64,000 nt of DNA, from assembly GCF_003014655.1 (NCBI RefSeq), contig NZ_PYAT01000006.1, forward strand, positions 1-64,000, given 5' to 3'. Both the position numbers and the translations under genes were made by a program. Under the pieces are notes generated by a model. It did not search any database, was not told the DNA's origin, and saw only the letters and a program-made list of their open reading frames with translations. The stretch's first letter is position 1, and every line of letters begins with the position of its first letter. Below are positions 31,258 through 40,292 of the stretch, in pieces. Source of the DNA: Planomicrobium soli. GTDB taxonomy: Bacteria > Bacillota > Bacilli > Bacillales_A > Planococcaceae.

Positions 31258-31624
31258 TTTATTGAAGTATAAAAGTGCGCTGAAGTGAGAAGAAAGGGTT
31301 GCTGGCAGTCCTTTTTAGATTATCGCAACAAAATGTACACATATTGCTTACTGGGTTTTTCTTCAATATGACAAATATGACAAAGGAAAAACGCTTTTCT
31401 AATCAGTAAAAAAAGAGAAGAAGAAATTTTAGGTATTTCAACTGACCTTGATCAAGCGTTATCCCGACTGAATAGAAATTATTGCCTCTAATAATACGGT
31501 TTGTTTACGGATTCTCCAGACCCGTTGTTTTGAAATAAGAACGTGTTAGAGTGGGAAAGGTTATCCAAAAATAGACTTTACTAGCGGCGTTGCTGCAATC
31601 ACGGAAGGGGTCACGCAAGAAGCA
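31258..31624. other. 367-base gap before the M23 peptidase gene
   Basis: AT-rich, with no frame I can support and no tRNA. It contains TGACAAATATGACAAAG (about 31368-31384), a direct repeat of ATGACAAA that could be regulatory but does not match the WalR box. I see no clear sigma-A promoter. The sequence just before the peptidase ATG stays open in the same frame without an alternative start codon. Confidence 0.5.
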
Positions 31625-32914
31625 ATGAATTACACTAATAAAACGGGTATGCTCATCAGCAGCTCAAATGGTTTCAAAACAGCTATAGCAGCTGTTTTGC
31701 TGTTGGCCAGTTTTACGGTCCATCCGGCATCTGCTGAACCAACAGAAAATAATAAGCTGAAAACAATTTATCATTTATATACTAGCGGCGAGTATATCGG
31801 CGCAACAGCACATGCAGAATCGATCGAAACGGTAATTGAGGAAAAAATTGAAAAGGTGGATGTTCCTGTGGAGGATTTGAATCTGCAGGAAAGCGAAGAT
31901 TTTCAAGTGATAGAAGAACGGGTTTTTGAATCGGTTCTTCCAAATGAACAGGAAACGATTGCAAATCTTAATGAGAAATTGGCCATTAGAGCGGCAACGT
32001 TTACGCTGGCAGTAAATAATAAAATTGCCGTCTATTTGAAAGACCTGGAGGCTTACGAAGAGACTGTCCGCAGGCTGAAGCTTGCTTACGTTTCTCCGGA
32101 AGAGCTTGAAGCGTGGGAAGTTGCCCAAGATTCTTCAGAAGCGCTGCCGGAACTGGAAGCAGGGGGAACCCGCATCACCGGCTTATCGTTCAATGCAAAA
32201 ATTTCCGGGTTATCTCAACAAGCGGCACCAGAACAAGTGGTGACTGTAGACCAAGCGGTTGATATTCTATTAAACGAACATAAAGTGGCAGTCAACGTCA
32301 GAAAAGAACAAAAGGTTGAAGAAGTTTATAAGCATGACATCAACGAGAAAGAAGATGGAAATCTTTTTATTGGTGATTCAAAAGTTGAAGTTGAAGGTAA
32401 AGACGGCAAGAAAGAATTTACCTTCGCAATCCAAGAGGAAAACGGCAAAGAAGTGGCACGGGAAGAAACCGCCATGGAAATTACCGAGAAGCCGGTCGGC
32501 GAAGTGGTCCTAAAAGGCACGAAAGAGCTTCCGTCTGTCGGGGCAGGAAAGTTTGAATGGCCAGCAGAAGGCGGATATATTTCCAGCAAGAGAGGAAAGC
32601 GCTGGGGACGGTGGCATAACGGCATCGATATTGCCCGCCCGGATGGCTCGGCCATAAAAGCGGCTGACCATGGTATTGTAAAAGCTGTAGGACCGGCGGG
32701 AACACTTGGCAACCACGTTATCATCGATCACCAAAACGGCTATGAAACAATCTACGGCCATTTGAAATCAATTGATGTGAAAAAAGGACAAAAGGTTCAA
32801 GCAGGAACAAAGCTAGGGAAGATGGGTTCTACTGGCCGCTCTACCGGCATTCACCTGCATTTCGAAATTTCATTGGATGGCAAAACAAAAAATCCATTAG
32901 ACTATATCAATTAA
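31625..32914 (+). CDS. secreted M23-family cell-wall endopeptidase with G5 domain
   Basis: 429-residue exported protein. A signal peptide (basic NTKT-like start, hydrophobic AIAAVLLLASF, cleavage near ASA-EP at about 37) is followed by a charged region, a G5 domain (about 225-300) and a C-terminal M23 domain (about 305-429). The zinc ligands are in HNGIDI and HLHFE, with the GHL motif in between. It should cut peptide cross-bridges in peptidoglycan. It lies immediately upstream of the walRK operon, whose product controls wall hydrolases, so regulation by WalR is plausible. The ribosome site GGAAGGGG is unusually far from the ATG. Confidence 0.88.
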   Translation: MNYTNKTGMLISSSNGFKTAIAAVLLLASFTVHPASAEPTENNKLKTIYHLYTSGEYIGATAHAESIETVIEEKIEKVDVPVEDLNLQESEDFQVIEERVFESVLPNEQETIANLNEKLAIRAATFTLAVNNKIAVYLKDLEAYEETVRRLKLAYVSPEELEAWEVAQDSSEALPELEAGGTRITGLSFNAKISGLSQQAAPEQVVTVDQAVDILLNEHKVAVNVRKEQKVEEVYKHDINEKEDGNLFIGDSKVEVEGKDGKKEFTFAIQEENGKEVAREETAMEITEKPVGEVVLKGTKELPSVGAGKFEWPAEGGYISSKRGKRWGRWHNGIDIARPDGSAIKAADHGIVKAVGPAGTLGNHVIIDHQNGYETIYGHLKSIDVKKGQKVQAGTKLGKMGSTGRSTGIHLHFEISLDGKTKNPLDYIN

Positions 32915-32918
32915 AAAT

Positions 32919-32956
32919 TGAGAGACTGGCCTTATTTTGCGGCTGGTCTCTTTTGC
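32919..32956 (+). terminator. M23 peptidase gene terminator
   Basis: Stem GAGACTGGCC with GGCTGGTCTC (two G-T pairs), then TTTTGC. Moderate strength. Confidence 0.65.
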
Positions 32957-32967
32957 ATCCACCATTT

Positions 32968-32981
32968 ATTTCCCGGGAAAT
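32968..32981. other. perfect Noc-binding site upstream of walR
   Basis: ATTTCCCGGGAAAT is a perfect 14-base palindrome and an exact match to the Noc-binding consensus of Bacillus subtilis. It lies in the noncoding gap between the peptidase terminator and walR. Confidence 0.8.
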
Positions 32982-33101
32982 ACCCTGTAGAGAGTAAGAG
33001 GTGCGAAACCGCTCCAACAGTGATAAAGTATAGGGAGATATGAATAAGAAACGGGTAGAATTTCGCGCCGAAAAAGCGGGGAAATAGAGGGGAGAATAAC
33101 G

Positions 33102-33809
33102 ATGAGCAAAACGATTTTAGTTGTAGATGATGAAAAGCCGATTGCAGACATTCTGCAGTTTAATTTGAAAAAAGAAGGTTTTGATGTGGTATGTGCTTAT
33201 GATGGCGATGAGGCAATCAAATTGGCAGGAGAAGTTCTGCCGGATTTGATGTTGCTTGATATCATGCTGCCAAACCGTGACGGAATGGAAGTATGCCGCG
33301 AAATCCGCAAAAAGTTTGATTTTCCGATCATTATGTTAACTGCGAAAGATTCGGAAATCGACAAAGTGTTGGGTCTTGAACTTGGTGCTGATGATTATGT
33401 CACTAAGCCATTCTCGACCCGTGAATTGATTGCACGGGTAAAAGCAAACTTGCGCCGCCAGAGCGTTGTGCCGATTGACGATGAAGCACCGCAGTCTAAT
33501 GACATTCAAGTTGGTTCTTTGACGATACAGCCGGATGCTTATTTAGTCCTGAAACGCGAAGAAACCATCGAATTGACGCATCGTGAATTTGAATTGCTTC
33601 ACTATCTTGGAAAACACATCGGCCAAGTGATGACCCGTGAACATTTGCTTCAGACAGTTTGGGGCTATGATTATTTCGGGGATGTGCGGACAGTGGATGT
33701 TACAATCCGCCGTTTGCGTGAAAAAATTGAAGATAATCCAAGCCATCCGTCGTGGATAGTAACACGCCGCGGGGTGGGGTATTACTTGCGAAATCCTGAA
33801 CAGGAGTAG
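33102..33809 (+). CDS. walR: response regulator WalR (YycF)
   Basis: 235-residue OmpR-type regulator that matches wall synthesis and hydrolysis to growth and is usually essential. The receiver domain has the phosphate acceptor Asp53 in [11 protein letters not shown] and Lys in [12 protein letters not shown]; the winged-helix domain covers about 130-232 ([13 protein letters not shown]). GAGGGGAG precedes the ATG. First gene of walRKHIJ; walK starts 5 bases after its stop. Confidence 0.97.
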   Translation: MSKTILVVDDEKPIADILQFNLKKEGFDVVCAYDGDEAIKLAGEVLPDLMLLDIMLPNRDGMEVCREIRKKFDFPIIMLTAKDSEIDKVLGLELGADDYVTKPFSTRELIARVKANLRRQSVVPIDDEAPQSNDIQVGSLTIQPDAYLVLKREETIELTHREFELLHYLGKHIGQVMTREHLLQTVWGYDYFGDVRTVDVTIRRLREKIEDNPSHPSWIVTRRGVGYYLRNPEQE

Positions 33810-33814
33810 AATAA

Positions 33815-35644
33815 ATGCAGAAAGTTAGTTTTTTTAAATCGATTCATGTGAAATTTGTGCTGATTTACATCTTGCTGATCGTTTTGGCGATGCAGATAAT
33901 CGGCCTTTATTTTGCCCAGCAACTCGAAGAAACGCTCAGTGAAAACTTTCAGAACTCCATTGAAGACCGAATGAACATTATCGAATTCAGTGTTCGGGAA
34001 GAAATGGTCAAAAACCGGACCGATGAAGATTTAACTTTGGAACAAAGCCTTCGTTCTGTCTTGAACGGGTTTCAGTCAGAAGACGTCAACGAAATACGTG
34101 TGATCGATTCACGGTATAACATCTTGGCATCTTCTGAGGCAGATAACCAAGTTCTGGTCGGCCAGCGCTCGACGCATGAATTGGTTCGGCAGTCGATGAC
34201 CGAGGAAGAAGTAAAAGAAAGAACATATGTTACGAGAGAACGGCCGAATGACCGGGTATGGGTCCTCGTCCAGCCAATCAAAGCGTCGGGCGGGGAATTG
34301 CTCGGTACACTTTATATTGAAGCTGTTATTGAAAACGTCTATGACCAAATGGATGAAATCAATTCCATCTTGGCCGGCGGTACAGCTATTTCGTTGCTGA
34401 TAACGGCCATCCTGGGCGTGTTAGTTGCCCAAACTATTTCCCGGCCAATATCGGATATGCGCAAACAAGCGCAAGCTATGGCAAAAGGCAATTTCTCCAG
34501 GAAAGTACGGGTTTATGGGGACGATGAAATCGGCCAGCTGGCAAGAGCATTTAATCACTTGACCAACCGGCTGCAAGAATCCCAGCAATCGACGGAAAGC
34601 GAACGGCGGAAACTCGCTTCTATCTTGTCGAATATGACAGATGGCGTTTTATCGACTGACAGAAGAGGGCGCGTCATCTTGATCAACGATCCAGCGCTTA
34701 GATTATTGGATGTTTCACGTGAAACTGTCATTAATCGTCCATTAACAATGGTATTGGGATTGGATTCTGAATATACATTTGAAGATTTGATTCATTTGAA
34801 AGAAACCATCACGCTCGATTTCAGCACGAAAGAACAAACTACCTTGCTGCGGACCAGCTTTTCGGTCATCCAAAAAGAAACTGGTTTTGTAAATGGTTTA
34901 ATTGCTGTTCTGCATGACAACACGGAACAGGAAAAGATCGACATGGAACGCCGGGAGTTTGTGGCGAATGTTTCCCATGAATTGCGGACGCCGTTAACGA
35001 CGATGCGCAGTTATTTGGAAGCTCTCGCTGAAGGTGCTTGGCAAGATCCGGATCTTGCACCAAACTTTTTGAACGTGACGCAAACCGAAACCGAGCGGAT
35101 GATCCGCCTTGTCAACGATTTGCTTAAGCTCTCAAAAATGGATTCCAACGAAACCGAGATAAACAAAGAAATTATTGAGTTTAATCGTTTCTTTAACCGG
35201 ATTATCGACCGCTTTGAAATGTCAAAATCTCAAAACGTACATTTTGAACGGCATTTGCCGGAAGAACAGTATTTTGTGGAAATTGATCCGGATAAATTGA
35301 CGCAAGTAATCGATAACATTATTTCGAATGCATTGAAGTATTCACCGGAAGGCGGAACGGTTCGCTTTGCAATGACGGTGGAAGAAGGGGCGCTGCAGAT
35401 CCGGATCAGTGATCAGGGGATGGGCATTCCAAAAGAAAATATCGAACGGATCTTTGACCGTTTCTACCGTGTAGACCGTGCACGTTCCCGCGAAATGGGC
35501 GGCACCGGACTAGGTTTGGCCATTTCAAAAGAAATGATCCACGCACACGGAGGCTCTATTTGGGCGAAGAGCGCGTATGGAAGAGGAACAACGATTTTCT
35601 TCACTTTGCCTTTTGAGATCGATGATGGAGGTGAGTGGGAATGA
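33815..35644 (+). CDS. walK: sensor histidine kinase WalK (YycG)
   Basis: 609-residue membrane kinase. Membrane segments at about 13-33 and 183-203 flank an extracellular sensor domain; then HAMP (about 204-256), PAS (about 265-370), and HisKA with phospho-acceptor His388 in NVSHELRTPL. The ATPase domain has N-box IDNIISNALKYS and G-boxes DQGMGIP and GGTGLGLAI. It partners WalR. A near-perfect parS lies in the part encoding residues 299-304. Its end overlaps yycH by 10 bases. Confidence 0.97.
   Translation: MQKVSFFKSIHVKFVLIYILLIVLAMQIIGLYFAQQLEETLSENFQNSIEDRMNIIEFSVREEMVKNRTDEDLTLEQSLRSVLNGFQSEDVNEIRVIDSRYNILASSEADNQVLVGQRSTHELVRQSMTEEEVKERTYVTRERPNDRVWVLVQPIKASGGELLGTLYIEAVIENVYDQMDEINSILAGGTAISLLITAILGVLVAQTISRPISDMRKQAQAMAKGNFSRKVRVYGDDEIGQLARAFNHLTNRLQESQQSTESERRKLASILSNMTDGVLSTDRRGRVILINDPALRLLDVSRETVINRPLTMVLGLDSEYTFEDLIHLKETITLDFSTKEQTTLLRTSFSVIQKETGFVNGLIAVLHDNTEQEKIDMERREFVANVSHELRTPLTTMRSYLEALAEGAWQDPDLAPNFLNVTQTETERMIRLVNDLLKLSKMDSNETEINKEIIEFNRFFNRIIDRFEMSKSQNVHFERHLPEEQYFVEIDPDKLTQVIDNIISNALKYSPEGGTVRFAMTVEEGALQIRISDQGMGIPKENIERIFDRFYRVDRARSREMGGTGLGLAISKEMIHAHGGSIWAKSAYGRGTTIFFTLPFEIDDGGEWE
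34711..34726. other. parS-like site inside walK
   Basis: TGTTTCACGTGAAACT matches the parS consensus TGTTNCACGTGAAACA at every position except the last. The full 14-base palindromic core GTTTCACGTGAAAC is intact, which is what ParB contacts. The site is intragenic. Confidence 0.75.
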
Positions 35645-36963
35645 AATACGTTGAGCAAGTAAAGTCGATTGTTTTGTTTTTGCTTATTCTTCTTAGTTTC
35701 GCTCTGACTTTCACAATTTGGACGTTTACCCCGTCGTTCGACCCGATTGAAACAACACCTGCAGTAGATGTTTCGATTGGGGAAAAAAGAACCGTTGAAC
35801 AAGTAGTTCGGCCGATTAAAGTGCTATACCATCAAGAAGACAGCGTGACAGGGACAACTGACAGGAAGCGCATCGATCCGCTTCTCGCTACGATGAAACT
35901 ATGGCAAATCCACGATATGACAGAAAAAGAGAAGGACGCATCGGCGGAAACCCTGCAATCTTATATGCATGAGCCAAACCGCGTCGTATTGTATTATCCA
36001 GGCACTGTCCCGTTGCCGGTATTCGATGCCATGGTAAACATTACAGATGAAACAATTCCGGAAGCTTCTTTTGACAGGGTAGTAATAGAATTTGCAACTG
36101 TCGAACAGGCCCAAATCAGAATTTATTTCATCAATTCGGTTTCTGGCAGAGTTTACGAAGGAAGCGTATCGGTGAGCGAACTTGGCAAGTTTGAAAACAA
36201 TATTCTTGAAGCGGCGAAAGAAGTTTACGTGACCGATGAAGAGCTTGGCACTTTGCCTATTTATGTGGCGGAAAAAGAGCAGGAAAAATTGGTCTATCCT
36301 TATCTTTTAGAGGAAGTAACACCTGAAGACTTCCGTTCTGCACTTTTTGAAAGTACAGCTAATGTGGATTCATCCGGTGATGCAACAAATGAAAAATATA
36401 CCGATGGCACCGGCGCAATCATGCGGTTTGATGCTAACCGGAAAAGCATGAGCTTTGTCAAACCAAGAGCTGAAACATCAGATCCAGGAATCCCATCAGA
36501 GTTGATTTTCAGTACAATCGACTATGTTAACGACCATGGTGGCTGGACTAACGATTATCGCTTTTTCGGCATTGAACCGCTTACGCAACAAGTCTATTAC
36601 CGATTATTTTTGGACAATCTTCCAGTGTTCAGCACATCGACTGCCACGGAGTTGGAAATGAAGTGGGGCATGATTAACGGAACGGAACAGATTTTCCGCT
36701 ATATCCGGCCGTATTACATCCTGCAATCAACTGCGCAAACCAGCACAAAAACGCTTGAAGCGGGAACAACTGCACTTGATGCCGTCAGCCGTTTGAACGA
36801 AGAACAACGGAAAAAAGTAACTGAAATTATGCCGGCGTATGAATTGGCACAAACGAGTGAAAAGTTGATTACGTTTGAAGCAGCTTGGTATTATAAAATC
36901 GACGGGAATTGGCTAAAGCTCTCTAAAGAAGCACTAGGAGGTGGGAAAATTGGATTGGAGTAA
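35635..36963 (+). CDS. walH: WalK regulatory membrane protein WalH (YycH)
   Basis: 442-residue protein with one N-terminal membrane segment (about 8-28) and a large extracellular domain, matching YycH, which with YycI forms a complex that restrains WalK in Bacillus. ATG 35635 lies in the GAGGTGAGTGGGAATG region; a later ATG at 35641 (MKYVEQ) is better spaced from GGAGGTGA, so the true start may be two codons later. It overlaps walI. Confidence 0.92.
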   Translation: MGMKYVEQVKSIVLFLLILLSFALTFTIWTFTPSFDPIETTPAVDVSIGEKRTVEQVVRPIKVLYHQEDSVTGTTDRKRIDPLLATMKLWQIHDMTEKEKDASAETLQSYMHEPNRVVLYYPGTVPLPVFDAMVNITDETIPEASFDRVVIEFATVEQAQIRIYFINSVSGRVYEGSVSVSELGKFENNILEAAKEVYVTDEELGTLPIYVAEKEQEKLVYPYLLEEVTPEDFRSALFESTANVDSSGDATNEKYTDGTGAIMRFDANRKSMSFVKPRAETSDPGIPSELIFSTIDYVNDHGGWTNDYRFFGIEPLTQQVYYRLFLDNLPVFSTSTATELEMKWGMINGTEQIFRYIRPYYILQSTAQTSTKTLEAGTTALDAVSRLNEEQRKKVTEIMPAYELAQTSEKLITFEAAWYYKIDGNWLKLSKEALGGGKIGLE

Positions 36964-37768
36964 AACCAAAACTATTTTCATCATCGTCTTTTCTATTATG
37001 AATGTCTTTTTGTATTCTTTGTATTTGGACCGGTATACGGAGTATGAAAAAGTGGAAGTGCTTGGGAGCGATTCGTCATCGATTGAGGAAAAACTAAAGG
37101 AAGACAATATTTCCTACGGTAACCTTCCGATGAAAGTGGATCCTGAACCATACGTTAATGCTCAAATTCATATGTTCAAAAACAGTGAAATTCCTTATGG
37201 CAATCAGCAAGGACGTCTCGAGAAGAACAATTTATTGCATGTGAATTTTAGAAAACCTATGCCATTAGAGGGTGAAGTAAGCAAAGAAACCTTGTCTGCC
37301 TTTGTTGAGGAGAATGTTTATCAAGGACAGGAGTATGTTTTTTGGAAAATAAACAGTAAAGAAAACAAGGCAATCTTTTTCCAGAAAGTTAATGGCAAAA
37401 CCTTGTACTATAGCGATAACGGACGAGTGACGATTTATTGGAACAAAGCCGGTCAAGTGACGGGCTTTGAACAAACAGTCTATGAAAAAGTAGAGCTGGG
37501 TGAACAACCGAAGGACTTGATTTCTCCTATTCAAGCGATTTATACGCTTTATACGAGAGGGGTTTTGCCGGCAAATTCAACCATCGATACGGCAGAAGTC
37601 GGCTACTCCGTATATGTCCAAGTTTCCGAAAACGCCCGCATGTTCCTGCCGACCTGGCGCATAAGCGCAACACTTGCAGATGGAACGAAAGAAGAGTATT
37701 TTATAAATGCAGTAAATAACGGCATTGTTGAATTAGAAACAGAAGAAGAGGAAGAAGTAGTAAAGTAG
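36950..37768 (+). CDS. walI: WalK regulatory membrane protein WalI (YycI)
   Basis: 272-residue protein with an N-terminal membrane segment (MDWSKTKTIFIIVFSIMN) and an extracellular domain similar in fold to YycH. TTG 36950 is chosen because AGGAGG lies 8 bases upstream and the protein then starts MDWSKTK like its homologues; the GTG at 36941 overlaps the ribosome site. Co-transcribed with walHJ. The C terminus is a run of Glu residues. Confidence 0.92.
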   Translation: MDWSKTKTIFIIVFSIMNVFLYSLYLDRYTEYEKVEVLGSDSSSIEEKLKEDNISYGNLPMKVDPEPYVNAQIHMFKNSEIPYGNQQGRLEKNNLLHVNFRKPMPLEGEVSKETLSAFVEENVYQGQEYVFWKINSKENKAIFFQKVNGKTLYYSDNGRVTIYWNKAGQVTGFEQTVYEKVELGEQPKDLISPIQAIYTLYTRGVLPANSTIDTAEVGYSVYVQVSENARMFLPTWRISATLADGTKEEYFINAVNNGIVELETEEEEEVVK

Positions 37769-37780
37769 GGAGTTTTTCAT

Positions 37781-38569
37781 ATGCGTTTTAGTGTATTAGC
37801 AAGCGGCTCAAGCGGCAATGCTATTTATATAGAGAATGACCAGCACTCGTTTTTGGTGGATGTCGGCTTAAGTGGCCGCAAGATGGAAGAGCTGTTTGCT
37901 TCCATCGGCAAAAAAATGAGCAGCTTGGATGGCATTCTTGTGACTCATGAGCACAGTGATCACATAAAAGGCATCGGTATTGTGGCGCGCAAATACAATG
38001 TGCCCATTTACGCCAATGAGAAAACGTGGGCGGCGATGGACGGGCTTGTAGGAAACATTCCGGCAGATCAGCGTTTTCACTTTTCAATGGATACCGTCAA
38101 GACCTTTGGTTCGATGGATATCGAGTCGTTCGCTGTGTCTCACGATGCAGCCGATCCGATGTTTTATGTGTTTCATGAGAACGGCCGTAAATTGGCGCTT
38201 ATCACCGATACGGGTTATGTCAGCGATCGCATGAAAGGCGTCATTCAAGCAGCGGATTCGTTTGTATTTGAAAGTAATCACGATGTGGGGATGCTGCAGA
38301 TGGGCCGCTATCCATGGTCGGTCAAACGGCGGATTTTAAGCGATGTCGGTCACGTGTCGAATGAAGACGCGGCAGTGGCAATGAGCGAAGTGATGGCGGA
38401 AAAGCCGACGCGCATCTATTTGTCGCATTTGAGCAAAGACAACAACATGAAGGATTTGGCGCGCATGAGCGTGGAGCAAACCTTACAGACAAAAGGCATC
38501 ATTGTCGGTGAATATGTCGATTTGATCGATACCGACGCAAATGTGCCGACGCCTTTGGTGACGGTTTAA
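37781..38569 (+). CDS. walJ: metallo-beta-lactamase-fold hydrolase WalJ (YycJ)
   Basis: 262-residue MBL-fold protein. The zinc-binding motif is [10 protein letters not shown] (about 56-65), with later ligands His in AVSHDAAD and Asp in ITDTGYVSD. YycJ proteins are DNA exonucleases implicated in mismatch repair and replication-division coordination. Last gene of the wal operon before an inverted-repeat element and terminator. Confidence 0.93.
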   Translation: MRFSVLASGSSGNAIYIENDQHSFLVDVGLSGRKMEELFASIGKKMSSLDGILVTHEHSDHIKGIGIVARKYNVPIYANEKTWAAMDGLVGNIPADQRFHFSMDTVKTFGSMDIESFAVSHDAADPMFYVFHENGRKLALITDTGYVSDRMKGVIQAADSFVFESNHDVGMLQMGRYPWSVKRRILSDVGHVSNEDAAVAMSEVMAEKPTRIYLSHLSKDNNMKDLARMSVEQTLQTKGIIVGEYVDLIDTDANVPTPLVTV

Positions 38570-38587
38570 GAGAGATACTGATATTCC

Positions 38588-38693
38588 GCAAAACGGCTAC
38601 GCTTTCCTGCGGGCTTGCGCCAAGCCTCCTCGTCGCTCTGCGACTGTGGGGTCTCGGCACTTCGCTTTCCCGCGGGAGTCTCCGCCGTTTTGC
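38588..38693. repeat. GC-rich inverted-repeat element, copy 1 (between walJ and htrA)
   Basis: About 106 bases bounded by GCAAAACGGC (38588-38597) and GCCGTTTTGC (38684-38693). The interior has internal stems and the strings CGCTTTCC, GCGGG, CTCGTCGCTCTGCGAC and CCCGCGGGAGTC. It is much richer in GC than its surroundings. A related element lies after htrA. Dispersed elements of this style are, to my recollection, common in Planococcaceae and Bacillus genomes; copy number cannot be judged here. Confidence 0.75.
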
Positions 38694-38723
38694 TGCATAT
38701 CTTCTACTAGATTTTAATAATAG

Positions 38724-38760
38724 AAAAGGCCGGAGCATTTTGCTTCCGGCTTTTTCTTTT
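38724..38760 (+). terminator. wal operon terminator
   Basis: Stem AAGGCCGGAGC with GCTTCCGGCTT around ATTTT, followed by TTTCTTTT. It lies after repeat copy 1, so the element is transcribed in the wal mRNA 3' region. Confidence 0.8.
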
Positions 38761-38851
38761 GGGGAAATTCACGGAATTGTTGTGTTTTCGGTTGATTAGC
38801 CCCTTTTGAATACGGTTATATATAAGTAAAGACAACGAGAGGATGAAGTGT

Positions 38852-40072
38852 ATGGGATATTACAATGATCCACCCAGCCGGAGCAATAAACGAGGCCGGG
38901 GCAGCACTTTTTTGGCCGCGGTTGCAGGGGTTCTGGTCGGGGCGCTGATGGTGTGGCTACTGTTTACTTCAGTACCGGGGTTGGCTCCTGGGAACGATAT
39001 AAATACAGCGACAGAGACGGTGGCAGGAGAAACGGAAGGCACCACGAGTTCCAATTCCGTTAATATCACCACTGACTTGACAGAAGCCGTTGAGATAGCA
39101 GCGGGTGCCGTTGTGGGAATAACCAATCTGCAAGAGTCATCAAATTTTTGGAACGGCAATCAAGGACAAACTCAGCAGCAGGAGCAGGCGGTTGGAACAG
39201 GATCGGGCGTCATTTACAAAAATGAAGGCGGCCGGGCTTTTGTTGTGACCAATCATCATGTGGTAGATGGAGCAAATGCGCTGGAAGTCACTTTGGCTGA
39301 CGGTTCGAAAATTGAAGCGGAGCTTGTCGGAAGCGATATTTGGACAGACCTTGCAGTGCTGGAGATGGACGGGGCAACCGTCCAGAAAACTGTGGAATTT
39401 GGCGATTCAGATGCTTTAAAACAAGGTGAAACGGTTATTGCTATCGGCAGTCCCTTAGGCCTTGAATTTTCAGGATCGGTGACCGCAGGCGTTGTATCCG
39501 GCACTGACCGGGCTGTACCGGTCGATTTGAATGGAGACGGGCAGGAAGACTGGCAAGCAGAAGTGCTTCAGACGGACGCCGCAATCAATCCCGGAAACAG
39601 CGGCGGTGCGCTTATCAATCTAGCCGGCCAGCTGATTGGCATAAATTCGATGAAAATCGCAACAGACGCAGTTGAAGGCATCGGTTTTTCGATTCCGATC
39701 AATTCCGCAATGCCTGTTATTCAATCTCTTGAAACAAAAGGTGAAATGGTGCGGCCTGCAATGGGCGTAACGCTTGTTGACTTAGTGCAAGTACCGCAAA
39801 GAGAGCGCCAGCAGACATTGAACCTTCCTGCAGACGTGAAGACAGGTGTAGTGGTAGATACAGTCGTAGACGGCTCAGCAGCGGCAAAAGCAGGCATGGA
39901 GCGATATGACGTGATCGTTGAAATGGATGGACAGCCGGTGGGTGATATTATCGAGCTGCGCAAGCATTTATATAACGAGAAACAGATCGGTGATACGATG
40001 ACCGTTACAGCTTTCCGTGATGGTGAAGAAATGACGTTTGAATTGGAGCTTGTTGATAACTCAGAAATTTAA
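38852..40072 (+). CDS. htrA: HtrA-like membrane serine protease
   Basis: 406-residue membrane-anchored trypsin-like protease with a PDZ domain, a quality-control protease acting outside the membrane. A single membrane segment (about 20-42) precedes the protease domain, with catalytic His in VVTNHHVVDG, Asp in WTDLAVLEM and Ser in NPGNSGGAL; the PDZ domain is C-terminal (about 300-395). ATG 38852 is 8 bases after GAGAGGA; an ATG three codons earlier overlaps the ribosome site. It has its own terminator. Confidence 0.95.
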   Translation: MGYYNDPPSRSNKRGRGSTFLAAVAGVLVGALMVWLLFTSVPGLAPGNDINTATETVAGETEGTTSSNSVNITTDLTEAVEIAAGAVVGITNLQESSNFWNGNQGQTQQQEQAVGTGSGVIYKNEGGRAFVVTNHHVVDGANALEVTLADGSKIEAELVGSDIWTDLAVLEMDGATVQKTVEFGDSDALKQGETVIAIGSPLGLEFSGSVTAGVVSGTDRAVPVDLNGDGQEDWQAEVLQTDAAINPGNSGGALINLAGQLIGINSMKIATDAVEGIGFSIPINSAMPVIQSLETKGEMVRPAMGVTLVDLVQVPQRERQQTLNLPADVKTGVVVDTVVDGSAAAKAGMERYDVIVEMDGQPVGDIIELRKHLYNEKQIGDTMTVTAFRDGEEMTFELELVDNSEI

Positions 40073-40078
40073 TTTTGG

Positions 40079-40116
40079 AAAAGCTTAAAAGTTATTGCTT
40101 TTAAGCTTTTTTATTT
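40079..40116 (+). terminator. htrA terminator
   Basis: A 13-base-pair stem AAAAGCTTAAAAG with CTTTTAAGCTTTT around TTATTG, followed by T residues. Confidence 0.85.
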
Positions 40117-40123
40117 CGCTTCA

Positions 40124-40292
40124 GGCGGACGCTTTCCGCGGGCACGGCTTCAGCCGCTTCCTTCACTTCGTTCAGTCCAGGGTCTTCATCTCGCGCTGTC
40201 CCGCTGGAAGCGTAATGGGCGAAAGGAATTCGCCCATTACGTTTGCGACAAAGCTAGCGAAGCGATGCAGGAGCAGTCGGTTTTCCGCCGCC
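40124..40292. repeat. GC-rich inverted-repeat element, copy 2 (after htrA)
   Basis: Starts GGCGGACGCTTTCCGCGGGC and ends TCCGCCGCC, so its ends are inverted. Inside are GGCTTCAGCCGCTTCC and a GGGTCTTCATCTCGCGCTG region that parallel copy 1. A separate perfect hairpin, CGTAATGGGCGAA/TTCGCCCATTACG (40211-40241), sits inside it and looks inserted. Confidence 0.65.

Noticed and set aside
31368-31384. ATGACAAATATGACAAA as a WalR box upstream of the M23 gene
   Set aside because: The direct repeat has TGACAA, not the TGTWAH hexamers with 5-base spacing known for WalR.
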